Shown: positions 47,300 through 56,384, counted from the stretch's first letter. The stretch is 64,000 bases of DNA from Christensenella massiliensis (GCA_900155415.1 LT700187.1:310001-374000); one strand, 5' to 3'. The notes: a model not told the origin generated them from the letters alone. Made by a program: numbers and translations.

Positions 47300-48865
47300 C
47301 TATTTTATCACAACTTTATCTTTTCCAAAAAGGTCAAATAGCTGCTGTTCCATGCTTTTTTCTTCCTTTTTTCCGTATCTCGGCTCTATCGTCATCGCCC
47401 TCCCGAATATCTCCTGCGTGATGCTTTCCATCTGGGAAAGATATTCTTCCTTGCACAGCATATCGACAAGGATACGGTCTTCCTCATCCGCAAGGACGCC
47501 GAGCAGGCTGCCCTTGATGTCGAGCGTTTTTACCGCAGCAGCGGCCGGGGTAAGTACGGGTATCTTTTCTTCGATCTTTGCACGGAATTGCCTGAGTGCT
47601 TTCTGTGCGTCGGGCACAGAGGCCTGTTCTTTTTTCTCCGCCTGTTTTTCCGCTTTTTCAGCACCGGACGGAAGCTCCCGCGTTCCGGGTATCTCTTCCT
47701 GCATGGGAACTGTCTGCGGAGCTTCCTTTTCTTGCTGCACGGCGGGTGCGGCGGCAGGAACAGCTGTGACCTGTGCGGCGAGCTTTTCTACCCGTGCTTC
47801 CAGTTTTTTCAATCTAAGCTCTATATCCTCCGTATCCACATCCGTCGTATTCATAGCCGCACGTACCACTGCTGCAATCAATACCGCATCCGGCGTTGCC
47901 GCGTAGCGCAGGATATTCTGATTATAGATAAACACCTCGAGCACACGCAGCAGATTCGCGCAGCGGTAGGCATCCGACGCTTCCTTTGCGAGCTGTCCGG
48001 ACAGTTCTACAATGATATCCCGCAGAATATTATGCGGCTCGATCCCATCATGCAGCATCTCGCTGAGCAAGGTAAGCGCTTCGGACGGCGTCTCGGAAAG
48101 AACTGCATCGCAAAGCGCCCGCGTACGCTTTGTATCGGCGATCCCCATTGCTTCATTCACATGGGCGAGGGTAAGCGTGTCCTGCCCGGCGATACATTGA
48201 TCCATAACGGAAAGCGCGTCGCGCATGGCACCTTCTGCGGACTGCGCGATCATTGTGAGCGCGTCTTCCTCATATTGGAGCCCTGTCTTTTCCGCCACCT
48301 CGCGAAGGCGGGCGACGATATCTTCCTCTGTGATCCTCTTGAAATCGTAACGCTGGCAGCGCGACAGGATCGTTGCAGGCAGCTTCCGTATCTCCGTCGT
48401 TGCAAGGATAAACACCGCATGTGCGGGCGGTTCCTCGAGCGTCTTCAGGAGCGCGTTGAACGCCCCGGACGAAAGCATGTGGACTTCGTCTATGATATAT
48501 ACCTTATATTTCCCCAGTGCCGGCAGAAGCGACACCTTTTCGCGGATATCGCGGACATTATCCACGCTGTTATTGGATGCTGCGTCGATCTCGACGATAT
48601 CGACGAATGCCTCGTTTGCCACACCCGCGCACACCTCGCATTTGCCGCAGGGATTTCCATCCTGCGGAGCAAGACAGTTGATCGCATTCGCGAATATTTT
48701 TGCAGTACTCGTTTTTCCCGTTCCGCGCGGGCCATAGAACAGATAGGCATGAGCGACCTGACCGGTCATGACCTGTTTTTTTAAGATGTCCGTAATGTGC
48801 TGCTGTCCATAAACCTCGTCAAAGGTCTTAGGCCGGAACACGCGGTATAGTGTTTTATATGCCAT
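47300..48865 (-). CDS. dnaX: DNA polymerase III subunit gamma/tau
   Basis: A 521-residue clamp-loader ATPase. The Walker A motif (YGPRGTGKTS), a zinc module (Cys then CGKCEVC), the Walker B DEVH motif and the sensor 1 region (ILATTEIRKLPATILSRCQRYDF) are visible. A Pro/Glu-rich linker (about residues 375-430) leads to a tau-like tail. GGAGG precedes the ATG. No clear programmed frameshift site was found, so a separate gamma form is not predicted. Confidence 0.96.
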   Translation of the reverse strand: MAYKTLYRVFRPKTFDEVYGQQHITDILKKQVMTGQVAHAYLFYGPRGTGKTSTAKIFANAINCLAPQDGNPCGKCEVCAGVANEAFVDIVEIDAASNNSVDNVRDIREKVSLLPALGKYKVYIIDEVHMLSSGAFNALLKTLEEPPAHAVFILATTEIRKLPATILSRCQRYDFKRITEEDIVARLREVAEKTGLQYEEDALTMIAQSAEGAMRDALSVMDQCIAGQDTLTLAHVNEAMGIADTKRTRALCDAVLSETPSEALTLLSEMLHDGIEPHNILRDIIVELSGQLAKEASDAYRCANLLRVLEVFIYNQNILRYAATPDAVLIAAVVRAAMNTTDVDTEDIELRLKKLEARVEKLAAQVTAVPAAAPAVQQEKEAPQTVPMQEEIPGTRELPSGAEKAEKQAEKKEQASVPDAQKALRQFRAKIEEKIPVLTPAAAAVKTLDIKGSLLGVLADEEDRILVDMLCKEEYLSQMESITQEIFGRAMTIEPRYGKKEEKSMEQQLFDLFGKDKVVIK

Positions 48866-48874
48866 AGAGCCTCC

Positions 48875-49597
48875 TTACTGGCAGATCCTTCGTTTACGTT
48901 CTTCCAAATATTCCCTGAAAGCCTGCAAATCCCGGCTCACGATGAGTTCCTCCGGAAAGCTTTCCGCTTCAAGCGCCCGCACGGCGTCTTCAAAATCCCC
49001 GACGTTATAACAGATATGCGCGTCGGAGGAAACGGTGATGCGCACATCTTTTTGTTTACACAGCCGGATAAACTGCGGACATATCCGGTCGCTTCCTTTG
49101 CGATGGCTGAAAGAATGGCTGTTGATCTCGATCAGTTTATCACAACGCTTCGCGGCATCCACCACTTCTTCAATATGAACAGGATAATGCGGGTTGCCCG
49201 GATGCCCGACCGCATCGACATACGGGTTTTGCAGCACACCGACGAGGGCCGCCGTGTTTTGTTCCTCCGTTCCCGGCGCGATCACAACCTCGTGCATGGA
49301 AGCGATCAGAAACTCCGTTTTTTCAATGTATTTGTGAGAAAGATCAACGCCGCCGTCATAGGTCTTGATATTGAGCTCACACCCGCGGATCATACGCACG
49401 CCTTCAAGGGTATCCGGCACGCCTTGCAGGACGCTCAGGATGTAATCCGGCGCGCTGCCCGCAAGTCCGGGGCCGTGATCTGTGCAGCAGAATGCCTCCA
49501 GGCCCTTTTGCGCGGCAAGCAGCGCATTTTCACGCAGAGTAGAATATGCATGCCCGCTCGCCACCGTATGCGTATGTGTATCTACAAGAAGCTTCAT
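48875..49597 (-). CDS. PHP-domain phosphatase (YcdX-like)
   Basis: A 240-residue metal-dependent phosphoesterase. PHP motifs are DTHTHTVASGHAYST, CCTDHGP, GCELNI, ASMHEV, VGHPGNP, INSHSF and SSDAHI. The substrate is unknown. The ATG at 49597 has GGGAGA upstream; the open frame extending to 49759 overlaps the OGG-type gene and is rejected. It is ten bases before dnaX. Confidence 0.9.
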   Translation of the reverse strand: MKLLVDTHTHTVASGHAYSTLRENALLAAQKGLEAFCCTDHGPGLAGSAPDYILSVLQGVPDTLEGVRMIRGCELNIKTYDGGVDLSHKYIEKTEFLIASMHEVVIAPGTEEQNTAALVGVLQNPYVDAVGHPGNPHYPVHIEEVVDAAKRCDKLIEINSHSFSHRKGSDRICPQFIRLCKQKDVRITVSSDAHICYNVGDFEDAVRALEAESFPEELIVSRDLQAFREYLEERKRRICQ

Positions 49598-49616
49598 ACT
49601 AAATCTCCCTATCTTT

Positions 49617-50486
49617 TCACGATCCGGCGGCCGTTTCTCCATTGTTTTCCCGCCGCCAGAAAAATAAATATTGCTGCGCGATGCCTGCGCATTTCCCGAA
49701 CCGCTTTTGTGCAAAGCCGTAGATCTGTCTGTCGTTTCCGGTAAAGCCATAATGTTCACGAAGCACGCGCCTTATCCAAACGTCCGCCGGAAAAGCATCT
49801 GCAAATCCGAGTGAAAAAAGCAGGATACAGTCCGCCACTTTCGGCCCTACGCCCGGGATCGCCATCAGTTCCTTTTTTGCGTCCGCATAACAGAGGCTGC
49901 GAAGGCTGTCAAGCGGAAAGCCCTGCGCCGCCATTTGCGCCGCCTCCCTGATATATGGCGCCCGATAGCCGCTGCCGCATTCGGCGAGTTCTTCTACAGA
50001 AAGCCGCGCAAGCTCTTCCGAACGCGGAAACCGGTACCACGTCCTGTTCTCAAAGACAAACGGCTCTCCACACCGGGCACAAATACGCTCGATGATCCCC
50101 CGGATCCGCTTCACATGATTGTTGGCGGATATGATAAATGAGATCAGCGTTTCGAACGGCTCCTGATTTAGGACCCGCAGGCCACAGCCGTATTCAATCC
50201 CTTGCTTCAGGGTTCTGTCGCGGCAGCCGGAAAAGAGCGACGCATAGTTCCGCTCCAAATCAAAATAGCGTTTCCACACATTTTCAAAATCCTGCTGTAC
50301 GCAGGGAAAGAGGCGCGCACCTTCCGGTATTTTTTCCACACGCAGAAAGCGCCCGTATGCCACGCCTTCATAAGCGTTTTCCCCACAGGCCAAAAAGCGA
50401 AACGCCTGCCCGTTTTCAAAAATGTGCCGTGGTTCAAAGCACTCCGTTTGCAGGAGCGCCGCTCCATTTTCATAGCGAATATCCAT
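49617..50486 (-). CDS. 8-oxoguanine DNA glycosylase (OGG-type)
   Basis: A 289-residue glycosylase/lyase with an OGG N-terminal domain (about residues 1-110) and an HhH-GPD domain containing AIPGVGPKVADCILLFSLG with the catalytic Lys, and the Asp in AFPADVWI. It removes 8-oxoguanine from DNA. No Shine-Dalgarno is present, but an extended -10 lies seven bases upstream of ATG, like the nth gene. Confidence 0.93.
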   Translation of the reverse strand: MDIRYENGAALLQTECFEPRHIFENGQAFRFLACGENAYEGVAYGRFLRVEKIPEGARLFPCVQQDFENVWKRYFDLERNYASLFSGCRDRTLKQGIEYGCGLRVLNQEPFETLISFIISANNHVKRIRGIIERICARCGEPFVFENRTWYRFPRSEELARLSVEELAECGSGYRAPYIREAAQMAAQGFPLDSLRSLCYADAKKELMAIPGVGPKVADCILLFSLGFADAFPADVWIRRVLREHYGFTGNDRQIYGFAQKRFGKCAGIAQQYLFFWRRENNGETAAGS

Positions 50487-50493
50487 CTTTTAT

Positions 50494-50502
50494 AGTATAT
50501 CA
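50494..50502 (-). promoter_or_regulatory. Extended -10 promoter abutting the OGG-type gene
   Basis: The minus strand reads TGATATACT (50502-50494), an extended -10. Seven bases separate it from the ATG, implying a leaderless transcript. No good -35 is visible. Confidence 0.5.
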
Positions 50503-50540
50503 TAAACGGAAGCGTATGAGTAGCGTACAAAGGGAAACGA

Positions 50541-50579
50541 ATGAAAAAGAGACATATCTTTTTTGATATGTCTCTCTTT
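50541..50579 (-). terminator. Terminator after rpsR
   Basis: Stem AAGAGACATATC with GATATGTCTCT, flanked by A and T runs, about 36 bases past the rpsR stop; usable in both directions. Confidence 0.85.
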
Positions 50580-50614
50580 TATTTTGCTTTTACTAACACA
50601 GCGTGCAGACGGCG

Positions 50615-50863
50615 TCAGTCTGAAACATAGGGCAGAAGCGCCATGACTCTTGCCCGCTTGATCGCGGTCGCAAGCTCGCGCTGGTGCTTCGCGCAGGTGC
50701 CGGAAGCACGGCGCGGCGTGATTTTTCCACGCTCCGTCAAATATTTTCTTAACTTCGCAACGTCTTTATAATCGATAAATTCCGATTTGTCCGCGCAGAA
50801 GGCGCATACTTTTCTTCTCGGGCGCCGTGCGCGCATCGGTCTTCTCGCTCTTTCTTCGCTCAT
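50615..50863 (-). CDS. rpsR: 30S ribosomal protein S18
   Basis: An 82-residue small-subunit protein with the zinc-binding form (CAFC and CAKH motifs), [13 protein letters not shown] and [19 protein letters not shown]. The ATG at 50863 is used because the preceding ATG (50872) directly abuts AAGGAG. Third gene of rpsF-ssb-rpsR. Confidence 0.97.
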   Translation of the reverse strand: MSEERARRPMRARRPRRKVCAFCADKSEFIDYKDVAKLRKYLTERGKITPRRASGTCAKHQRELATAIKRARVMALLPYVSD

Positions 50864-50935
50864 TTGAGACATCTCCTTTGCTTAAGATCCGCTCCGCAGC
50901 TTTTCAGCGTACGGGCGGCCCGACCGTTTTTCCGG

Positions 50936-51382
50936 TCAGAACGGAAGTTCCGCGTCGTCAAGCGGCTGGAAATCCGACAACTCCTCCGCGAACAGATCGT
51001 CCGCGCTCGGCTGCTGGGCGGCCGGCTGCTGCTGTGCGTCTCCGCGTGTAGCGCCCGGATTCTGAGCCTTGCTCGTCACAAACTCGGCCTCGTCTACAAC
51101 AACCTCCGTTACATAACGCCGCACGCCGTTTTGATCGTCGTACGTACGCGTCTGTATCGTTCCTACTATACCGATCCGGGAACCTTTTGTAAAATATTTT
51201 GCAATAAACTCCGCCGTTGAACGCCATGCTACACAGTTGATAAAATCAGCCTGCTGCGTTCCGTCCTGCGATTTGTACCGGCGGGTGACCGCGACGGTAA
51301 AACTCGTTACAGAAACGCCCGAGGGCGTTGTACGCTGTTCCGGATCTCTCGTTAAATTTCCAACCAGAATCGCTTTATTCAT
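50936..51382 (-). CDS. ssb: Single-stranded DNA-binding protein
   Basis: A 148-residue SSB: an OB fold (MNKAILVGNLTRDPEQRTTP, FINCVAWRSTAEFIAKYFTKG) and a Gln/Pro/Ala-rich tail ending in the acidic DDAELPF tip that recruits repair and replication proteins. The ATG at 51382 follows AAGGATGG. Between rpsF and rpsR, as in most Firmicutes. Confidence 0.97.
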   Translation of the reverse strand: MNKAILVGNLTRDPEQRTTPSGVSVTSFTVAVTRRYKSQDGTQQADFINCVAWRSTAEFIAKYFTKGSRIGIVGTIQTRTYDDQNGVRRYVTEVVVDEAEFVTSKAQNPGATRGDAQQQPAAQQPSADDLFAEELSDFQPLDDAELPF

Positions 51383-51438
51383 CTTGGAACCATCCTTCGT
51401 TTGGTCTTTTAGGCGCAAAAAATCCGCGCAATTTCTAC

Positions 51439-51735
51439 TTATGCTTTCTGCTCTTCGAGATTGATTACGATATAGCGGAGCACATCGTCGGCAATCTTGT
51501 AATTTCTTTCAAGCTCGGCCGGAAGAGTCGGTTCCGCTTCGAACGTCATCAGCACATAGTAGCCGTCGTTGATATACTGGATAGGGTAGGCAAGACGCTT
51601 TTTGCCCCATTCGTCGATCTTTTCCACTTTACCGCCGCTTTTTTCGACGATATCGGAAAAGCGCTTTACGAGAGCATCTTTCTTCTCCTCTTCCATATCC
51701 GGCTTCAAAATGTACATGGATTCGTACTTTATCAT
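51439..51735 (-). CDS. rpsF: 30S ribosomal protein S6
   Basis: A 98-residue protein: KYESMYILKPDMEEEKKDAL and DEWGKKRLAYPIQYINDGYY are diagnostic. It pairs with S18 on the 30S platform. A strong AGGAGGTGA site and a near-consensus promoter (51805-51834) precede it. A small hairpin (GCTCTGC/GCAGGGC, about 51760-51783) in the leader could be the S6:S18 autoregulatory element, but this is not certain. Confidence 0.97.
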   Translation of the reverse strand: MIKYESMYILKPDMEEEKKDALVKRFSDIVEKSGGKVEKIDEWGKKRLAYPIQYINDGYYVLMTFEAEPTLPAELERNYKIADDVLRYIVINLEEQKA

Positions 51736-51804
51736 CCGTGATTCACCTCCTTCTGGACTAATGGCCCTGCTTTTGTCCGCAGAGCAAGGACGCTACATCA
51801 AGTT

Positions 51805-51834
51805 ATTATAGCCTACCTTTTGTACAGAAGTCAA
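51805..51834 (-). promoter_or_regulatory. rpsF-ssb-rpsR promoter
   Basis: TTGACT (51834-51829), 18-base spacer, perfect TATAAT (51810-51805) on the minus strand, about 70 bases before rpsF. Confidence 0.8.
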
Positions 51835-51860
51835 GCCTTCCGGCAGATAGGCCAAAGAAA

Positions 51861-52112
51861 CTATTTCCGGGAAAAAAGCCCTTTTTTAACATACGGGCCG
51901 CTTTCAACAGACAAAACTGTATAGCCCGTCCGGTCGATCGCCTCTCTTAATGCCTGCTCGTCGATCGCCTCTTCCGTAATGACGACCGTCTGCTTTTTTG
52001 TATGCGACGAATGAACCTTTTTTACGGGGACCGCCTTTCTCACCGTGTCGTTGATATGCGCTTCGCACATTCCGCACTGCATTCCGTCGACCTTTAATGT
52101 ATATTGCATCAT
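51861..52112 (-). CDS. Heavy-metal-associated (HMA) domain protein
   Basis: An 83-residue soluble protein with MQYTLKVDGMQCGMCEAHI, the CxxC metal site of CopZ-like copper chaperones. It differs from typical CopZ by a longer basic C-terminus. GGAGGT lies eight bases before ATG 52112. It stands alone, far from the CsoR-ATPase genes at 59-62 kb, so the partner is unknown. Confidence 0.82.
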   Translation of the reverse strand: MMQYTLKVDGMQCGMCEAHINDTVRKAVPVKKVHSSHTKKQTVVITEEAIDEQALREAIDRTGYTVLSVESGPYVKKGLFSRK

Positions 52113-52220
52113 TGTTCAATACCTCCGCATTTATTGATATACGCGCAAAGTTAGCTTATGCTAATTAAATGGTAGCACTTATTTTTTCTGAAGTCAAACG
52201 GATTGCCAACCGTGCGGAAA

Positions 52221-52250
52221 ATAAAAAGGATCCTTTCGGGTCCTTTTCCG
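52221..52250 (-). terminator. Terminator after gltX
   Basis: Stem of AAAAGGA with TCCTTTT (with a small bulge) followed by TTATTTT on the minus strand, about 20 bases past the stop at 52269. Confidence 0.7.
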
Positions 52251-52268
52251 GTGTCTGCTCGTTACCGC

Positions 52269-53726
52269 TTATACAAGCGCCTCTTTCAGCTTGGCGATGC
52301 CCGTCTCGATGCGGGACAGTGTCTCGTGCTTTCCGAGCAGGTAAGCGATCTCGATCGCGCCGCCCGGCGTGACCGGGGTTCCCGACACCGCGACGCGCAG
52401 CGGATAGAGAAGCTGTCCATTTTTTACCCCCAGCTTTTCCACAAGCTCCATCATGGAATCGTGTATCATTGTTTCTGTGAAATCCGGAAGATCGCGCAGG
52501 ACGGGATAAGCGGCTTCGAGATATACGAGTGCGCTTTCCGGCGTGACCTTCATTTTTTTATGATGATAGAGGCTGATGTCGTAATCCGGCAGCTGAGAAA
52601 GAAAACGGAGCTTATCCGGTATTTCTGTCAGCACCTCAAGGCGCGGCTGGATGAGCCGCGTGATGAGCGGCAGGTCGAATTTGTCCGGATCGATAGCCTG
52701 CTCGAAATACGGCATCGCCATTTCAATAAACTGCTCCTCCGAAAGGGCACGGATATATTCCGCGTTCATCCATTTCAGCTTTTCCACATCAAAAATCGCC
52801 GGGCTTTTGCTGACGCCCGATACGTCGAACGCATGCACGAGCTCTGGGAGGGTGAATATCTCCTGATTATCCGACGGACTCCACCCGAGCAGCGCGATAT
52901 AATTGAGGATAGCGCCCGAAAGAAAGCCCTTTTCCACAAAGTCCTCGTAGGACGCGTCGCCGTGACGTTTTGAGAGCTTGGCGTGCTTATCGCGCATGAC
53001 CGGCGGCAGGTGGATATATTCCGGCACGTCCCAATCCATCGCTTCATAGAGCAGGTTATATTTCGGCGTAGAGGAAAGATATTCGATTCCCCGGATGACG
53101 TGCGTGATTTTCATCAGGTGGTCGTCCACCACGTTCGCGAGGTTATATGTCGGGTAGCCGTCCGATTTCAGCAGAATGTTGTCTTCCATATCGCTGTTCG
53201 GCACCGTGACTGTTCCGTATACCATATCGCTGTACGTCGTTTCTCCCTCTGTCGGGATATTCTGGCGGATGACATACGGCTCGCCTGCGTCGAGCTTCGC
53301 CTTGATCTCCTCCGGTGTGAGAGAAAGGCAATGCTTATCGTATTTGAACTGCTCTCCTTTGGCCTCACACTCTGCGCGCAGTCCGGAAAGGCGTTCTTTC
53401 GTACAGAAGCAATAATAAGCCGCGCCGCGCCTCACAAGCTCTTCCGCATATTTTTGATAGATATCCTTGCGCTCGGACTGGATATACGGCCCGTATTCCC
53501 CGCCTACATCCGGACCCTCATCGTAAACGAGCCCCGTATCTTTCAGCGTGCGGTAGATGATCTCGCTTGCTTCGTCTACAAGGCGTTCCCGGTCCGTATC
53601 CTCGATGCGCAGTATAAACTTCCCGCCGTTCTTTTTCGCGAACAGATAGGCATAAAGCGCCGTCCGCAGGCCGCCGATATGCAGATAACCCGTTGGGCTG
53701 GGCGCGAATCTTGTTCTGATTTCCAT
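52269..53726 (-). CDS. gltX: Glutamyl-tRNA synthetase
   Basis: A 485-residue class I synthetase that charges tRNA-Glu. The HIGH-type motif is APSPTGYLHIGGLR and the KMSKS-type motif KLSKRHGDAS. Length and C-terminal anticodon-binding region are normal. It is 66 bases downstream of glnS on the same strand and likely co-transcribed. Confidence 0.97.
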   Translation of the reverse strand: MEIRTRFAPSPTGYLHIGGLRTALYAYLFAKKNGGKFILRIEDTDRERLVDEASEIIYRTLKDTGLVYDEGPDVGGEYGPYIQSERKDIYQKYAEELVRRGAAYYCFCTKERLSGLRAECEAKGEQFKYDKHCLSLTPEEIKAKLDAGEPYVIRQNIPTEGETTYSDMVYGTVTVPNSDMEDNILLKSDGYPTYNLANVVDDHLMKITHVIRGIEYLSSTPKYNLLYEAMDWDVPEYIHLPPVMRDKHAKLSKRHGDASYEDFVEKGFLSGAILNYIALLGWSPSDNQEIFTLPELVHAFDVSGVSKSPAIFDVEKLKWMNAEYIRALSEEQFIEMAMPYFEQAIDPDKFDLPLITRLIQPRLEVLTEIPDKLRFLSQLPDYDISLYHHKKMKVTPESALVYLEAAYPVLRDLPDFTETMIHDSMMELVEKLGVKNGQLLYPLRVAVSGTPVTPGGAIEIAYLLGKHETLSRIETGIAKLKEALV

Positions 53727-53792
53727 AATACCGTTCCTTTCAAAATTTTGCTCCGTACGCTTTCCGTAAGAAAAGCTCTTCGCCGTTCTCTT

Positions 53793-55439
53793 TTATTTTG
53801 CCATCGTTTTTGCAAAGCTGTCCTTAAGGCTCACGATCTGGTTGAACACCAGTTTATCTTCCGTGGTGTCTTCCGTATCGATACAAAAATACCCCTGCCG
53901 CATGAACTGGAAACGCCCGCCCTTTTCCGCATTTCTGATATGCGGCTCGATCACCGCATTTTTCAGCACGGTGAGCGAATTGGGATTGGCGGCATAGGCG
54001 CCGTCCTCCTGTTCCGTGAACAGATAGTCGTACAGACGTACCTGAGCCGGGACCGCAGTATCGCGCTCCACCCAGTGGAGCGTTCCCTTTACCTTGCGTC
54101 CGCTGTTCTCCCCGCCTGACTTGGTCGTTTCATCGTAGGTGCACACAACTTCCTCGATATTCCCGTCCGCATCCTTTACAACGCGCTCGCATTTGATGAT
54201 ATAAGCATTTTTCAGGCGAACCTCACCGCCCACATACAGCCGGAAATATTTGTTGTTCGGCCTGACCTCCATAAAATCGTCCTGCTCGATAAAAAGATGC
54301 TTCGAAAATGGCACTTCGTGCGTGCTTTCCCCGCCCGGCAGGTCCTCCGCCGTAAGCAGTTCCGTTTTTCCGTCCGGGTAGTTCTCTATCGTAAGCTTGA
54401 GCGGACGGAGCACGCCCATCACACGCGGCGCATGCGCGTTAAGGTCTTCACGCACGCAATGCTCGAGCAGGCGCACGTCGACCACCGATACCGCCTTTGC
54501 CACACCAATGCGCTCGCAGAAATCGCGGATCGCAGCGGGCGTATAGCCCCTGCGCCGCACGCCGGAAAGCGTGGGCATACGCGGATCATCCCAACCGGAA
54601 ACGACGCCGTCGTCCACCAGCTTTTTCAAATAGCGCTTGCTCATGACCGTATTGGTCAGATTGAGGCGTGCAAACTCATACTGATGCGGCACATGCTCGC
54701 ATTCGCATTTCTCTATTACCCAATCATACAATGGGCGGTGGTCTTCAAATTCCATTGTGCACACCGAATGCGTAACGCCCTCGTAAGCATCCTCAAGAGG
54801 ATGCGCAAAATCGTACATCGGATAGATCACCCACCGATCTCCGGTACGGTGGTGCGGCGTTTTCACGATGCGGTAAATGGCAGGATCGCGCATATTGAGG
54901 TTTGGAGAGGCCATATCGATCTTTGCACGCAGCACTTTTGCGCCGTCGGGAAATTCTCCGGCACGCATGCGCCGGAACAGATCCATATTTTCTTCAGGCG
55001 TACGGCTGCGGTAAGGGCTTTCCGTTCCGGGCTGTGTGAGCGTTCCCCTGTATTCCCGCATTTCCTCGGGCGTAAGGTCATCCACATAGGCAAGTCCTTT
55101 TTCAATCAGCTTTTCCGCGCACTCATACATGAAATCAAAATAATCCGAGCCGTAAACTTCGTCCGCCCAATGGAAGCCCAGCCACTCGATGTCGCGCTTG
55201 ATTGCTTCAATATATTCGATATCTTCCTTGACGGGATTGGTATCGTCAAAACGCAGGTTGCATTTCCCTCCGAATTTTTCTGCCAGCCCGAAATTCAGAC
55301 AGATGGATTTTGCATGCCCGATGTGCAGATAGCCGTTCGGTTCGGGCGGAAAGCGCGTGACGACTGTCTTTTCCTTTCCCCCGGCAAGGTCTTTCTCGAT
55401 GATCTCTTCGATAAAATTCTTTGATTCGTTTTCTGCCAT
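53793..55439 (-). CDS. glnS: Glutaminyl-tRNA synthetase
   Basis: A 548-residue class I synthetase that charges tRNA-Gln directly. HIGH-type motif [20 protein letters not shown]-type motif [11 protein letters not shown]; GlnRS-specific segments [16 protein letters not shown] and [14 protein letters not shown]. The ATG at 55439 has an AGAGGT site; the TTG at 55457 is not needed. Most Firmicutes use the GatCAB route instead, but some Clostridia have GlnRS. Its promoter overlaps the terminator of the upstream gene. Confidence 0.97.
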   Translation of the reverse strand: MAENESKNFIEEIIEKDLAGGKEKTVVTRFPPEPNGYLHIGHAKSICLNFGLAEKFGGKCNLRFDDTNPVKEDIEYIEAIKRDIEWLGFHWADEVYGSDYFDFMYECAEKLIEKGLAYVDDLTPEEMREYRGTLTQPGTESPYRSRTPEENMDLFRRMRAGEFPDGAKVLRAKIDMASPNLNMRDPAIYRIVKTPHHRTGDRWVIYPMYDFAHPLEDAYEGVTHSVCTMEFEDHRPLYDWVIEKCECEHVPHQYEFARLNLTNTVMSKRYLKKLVDDGVVSGWDDPRMPTLSGVRRRGYTPAAIRDFCERIGVAKAVSVVDVRLLEHCVREDLNAHAPRVMGVLRPLKLTIENYPDGKTELLTAEDLPGGESTHEVPFSKHLFIEQDDFMEVRPNNKYFRLYVGGEVRLKNAYIIKCERVVKDADGNIEEVVCTYDETTKSGGENSGRKVKGTLHWVERDTAVPAQVRLYDYLFTEQEDGAYAANPNSLTVLKNAVIEPHIRNAEKGGRFQFMRQGYFCIDTEDTTEDKLVFNQIVSLKDSFAKTMAK

Positions 55440-55474
55440 GACAAACCTCTTTCCCAATTCTCTTACGAACTTTT

Positions 55475-55503
55475 ATTATAACAAGAAACAAAGCCGCGTG
55501 CAA
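55475..55503 (-). promoter_or_regulatory. glnS promoter
   Basis: TTGCAC (55503-55498), 17-base spacer, perfect TATAAT (55480-55475) on the minus strand, 36 bases before the ATG. The -35 lies within the palindromic terminator of the preceding gene. Confidence 0.6.
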
Positions 55504-55517
55504 TATTGCACGCGGCT
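55483..55517 (-). terminator. Palindromic terminator after the GG-leader zinc-ribbon gene
   Basis: A perfect 26-base palindrome (55492-55517), then TTGTTTCTTGTT on the minus strand. 36 bases beyond the stop at 55553. Confidence 0.75.
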
Positions 55518-55552
55518 CTCCTCGCTATGTTTGGAAAAGTGTTTCTTTTTTG

Positions 55553-55834
55553 TCAGGTATCTATTTTTTCCCATGATACTCGTCCGCATTTATCGCAGCG
55601 CAGTTGAAGCTCATTCGGCTCCCTCGCGCCGATGATCGTCCAGCTTTTGCTGCCGCAGCCGCCGCAAACCAGATAATCCGGACCATACCAATGATCTTTC
55701 ACAAAAATCTTTATTCCGCCGCCTACCTGATCCAGTTCGGCATCGTCGAGTTTTTGAACCTGTTTGAGCGTACTGAAGTCCACTTCCCTGCCGTCCACCA
55801 GAAATTTGCCTTCTTCTTTCCTGATTTCTGCCAT
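55553..55834 (-). CDS. Small protein with double-glycine leader-like start and a zinc ribbon
   Basis: A 93-residue protein. Residues 27-40 (QKLDDAELDQVGGG) resemble the double-glycine leader of bacteriocin-type peptides (LxxxELxxVxGG). Residues 57-83 hold CGGC and CDKC, a zinc ribbon pattern. It is made from a good AAAGGAG site as a single-gene transcript. No C39 peptidase/ABC exporter or modification enzyme is in this window. It could be a secreted peptide precursor, or a cytosolic zinc-ribbon protein in which the GG is coincidence. Confidence 0.65.
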   Translation of the reverse strand: MAEIRKEEGKFLVDGREVDFSTLKQVQKLDDAELDQVGGGIKIFVKDHWYGPDYLVCGGCGSKSWTIIGAREPNELQLRCDKCGRVSWEKIDT

Positions 55835-55904
55835 TTTGATTTTCTCCTTTTGTGGTCAGTTATCTTATACTACGTCCTGTTTTCAAAAAAATCTCAAAAT
55901 ATAA

Positions 55905-56378
55905 TTACTTATGGTAGGTCTCCCCGCGCATGATCTTAAAAGCGCGGAAGATCTGCTCCAGCAGCACGATACGGAACAAACGGTGCGGGAGCGTCATGCG
56001 CGACATGGAGAGGCGCAGGTCCGCCCGCCGGAGCACCTCTCCCGAAAGTCCGAGAGAGCCGCCGACCACAAAGGTGATAGTTCCCGCTCCACCGGACATA
56101 AGGCCGTCCAGTTTCTGAGCAAATTCCTCCGACGCCAGTTCCTTTCCGCGCACGTCGCAGGCGACTACATATCCCTCGCATTTTTTCAGGATACGCGTTC
56201 CCTCCGCGTTTCGCACGGCTTCCTCCGCTTTTTCCCCTTTTACGTTCGTCAACGGTTCGTCCGGCAGTTCTTCAACGGTAAGCGTACAAAAGCGGCTGAG
56301 CATTTTCGCATACTCTGCCTGCGCCTGTTCATAAAACGTTTCTTTTAATTTTCCTACGCAAATGATTTTGATTTTCAT
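55905..56378 (-). CDS. rlmH: 23S rRNA (pseudouridine1915-N3)-methyltransferase
   Basis: A 157-residue SPOUT methyltransferase: MKIKIICVGKLKE, FVVGGSLGLSGEV and the C-terminal LRLSMSRMTLPHRLFRIVLLEQIFRAFKI with the knot region and His. It methylates helix 69 of 23S rRNA. It follows the WalJ-like gene by six bases; the ribosome site is weak, suggesting coupled translation. Confidence 0.96.
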   Translation of the reverse strand: MKIKIICVGKLKETFYEQAQAEYAKMLSRFCTLTVEELPDEPLTNVKGEKAEEAVRNAEGTRILKKCEGYVVACDVRGKELASEEFAQKLDGLMSGGAGTITFVVGGSLGLSGEVLRRADLRLSMSRMTLPHRLFRIVLLEQIFRAFKIMRGETYHK

Positions 56379-56384
56379 AAACGA

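Noticed and set aside
47588-47640. Possible programmed -1 frameshift at an A-rich run in dnaX
   Set aside because: The run AAAAAAG is in the codon phase AAA-AAA-G, not the A-AAA-AAG phase needed for slippage, and no stem-loop of the usual kind was noticed.
49597-49759. N-terminal extension of the PHP phosphatase
   Set aside because: It overlaps the OGG-type gene and lacks a ribosome site; the internal ATG at 49597 has one and begins at the first PHP motif.
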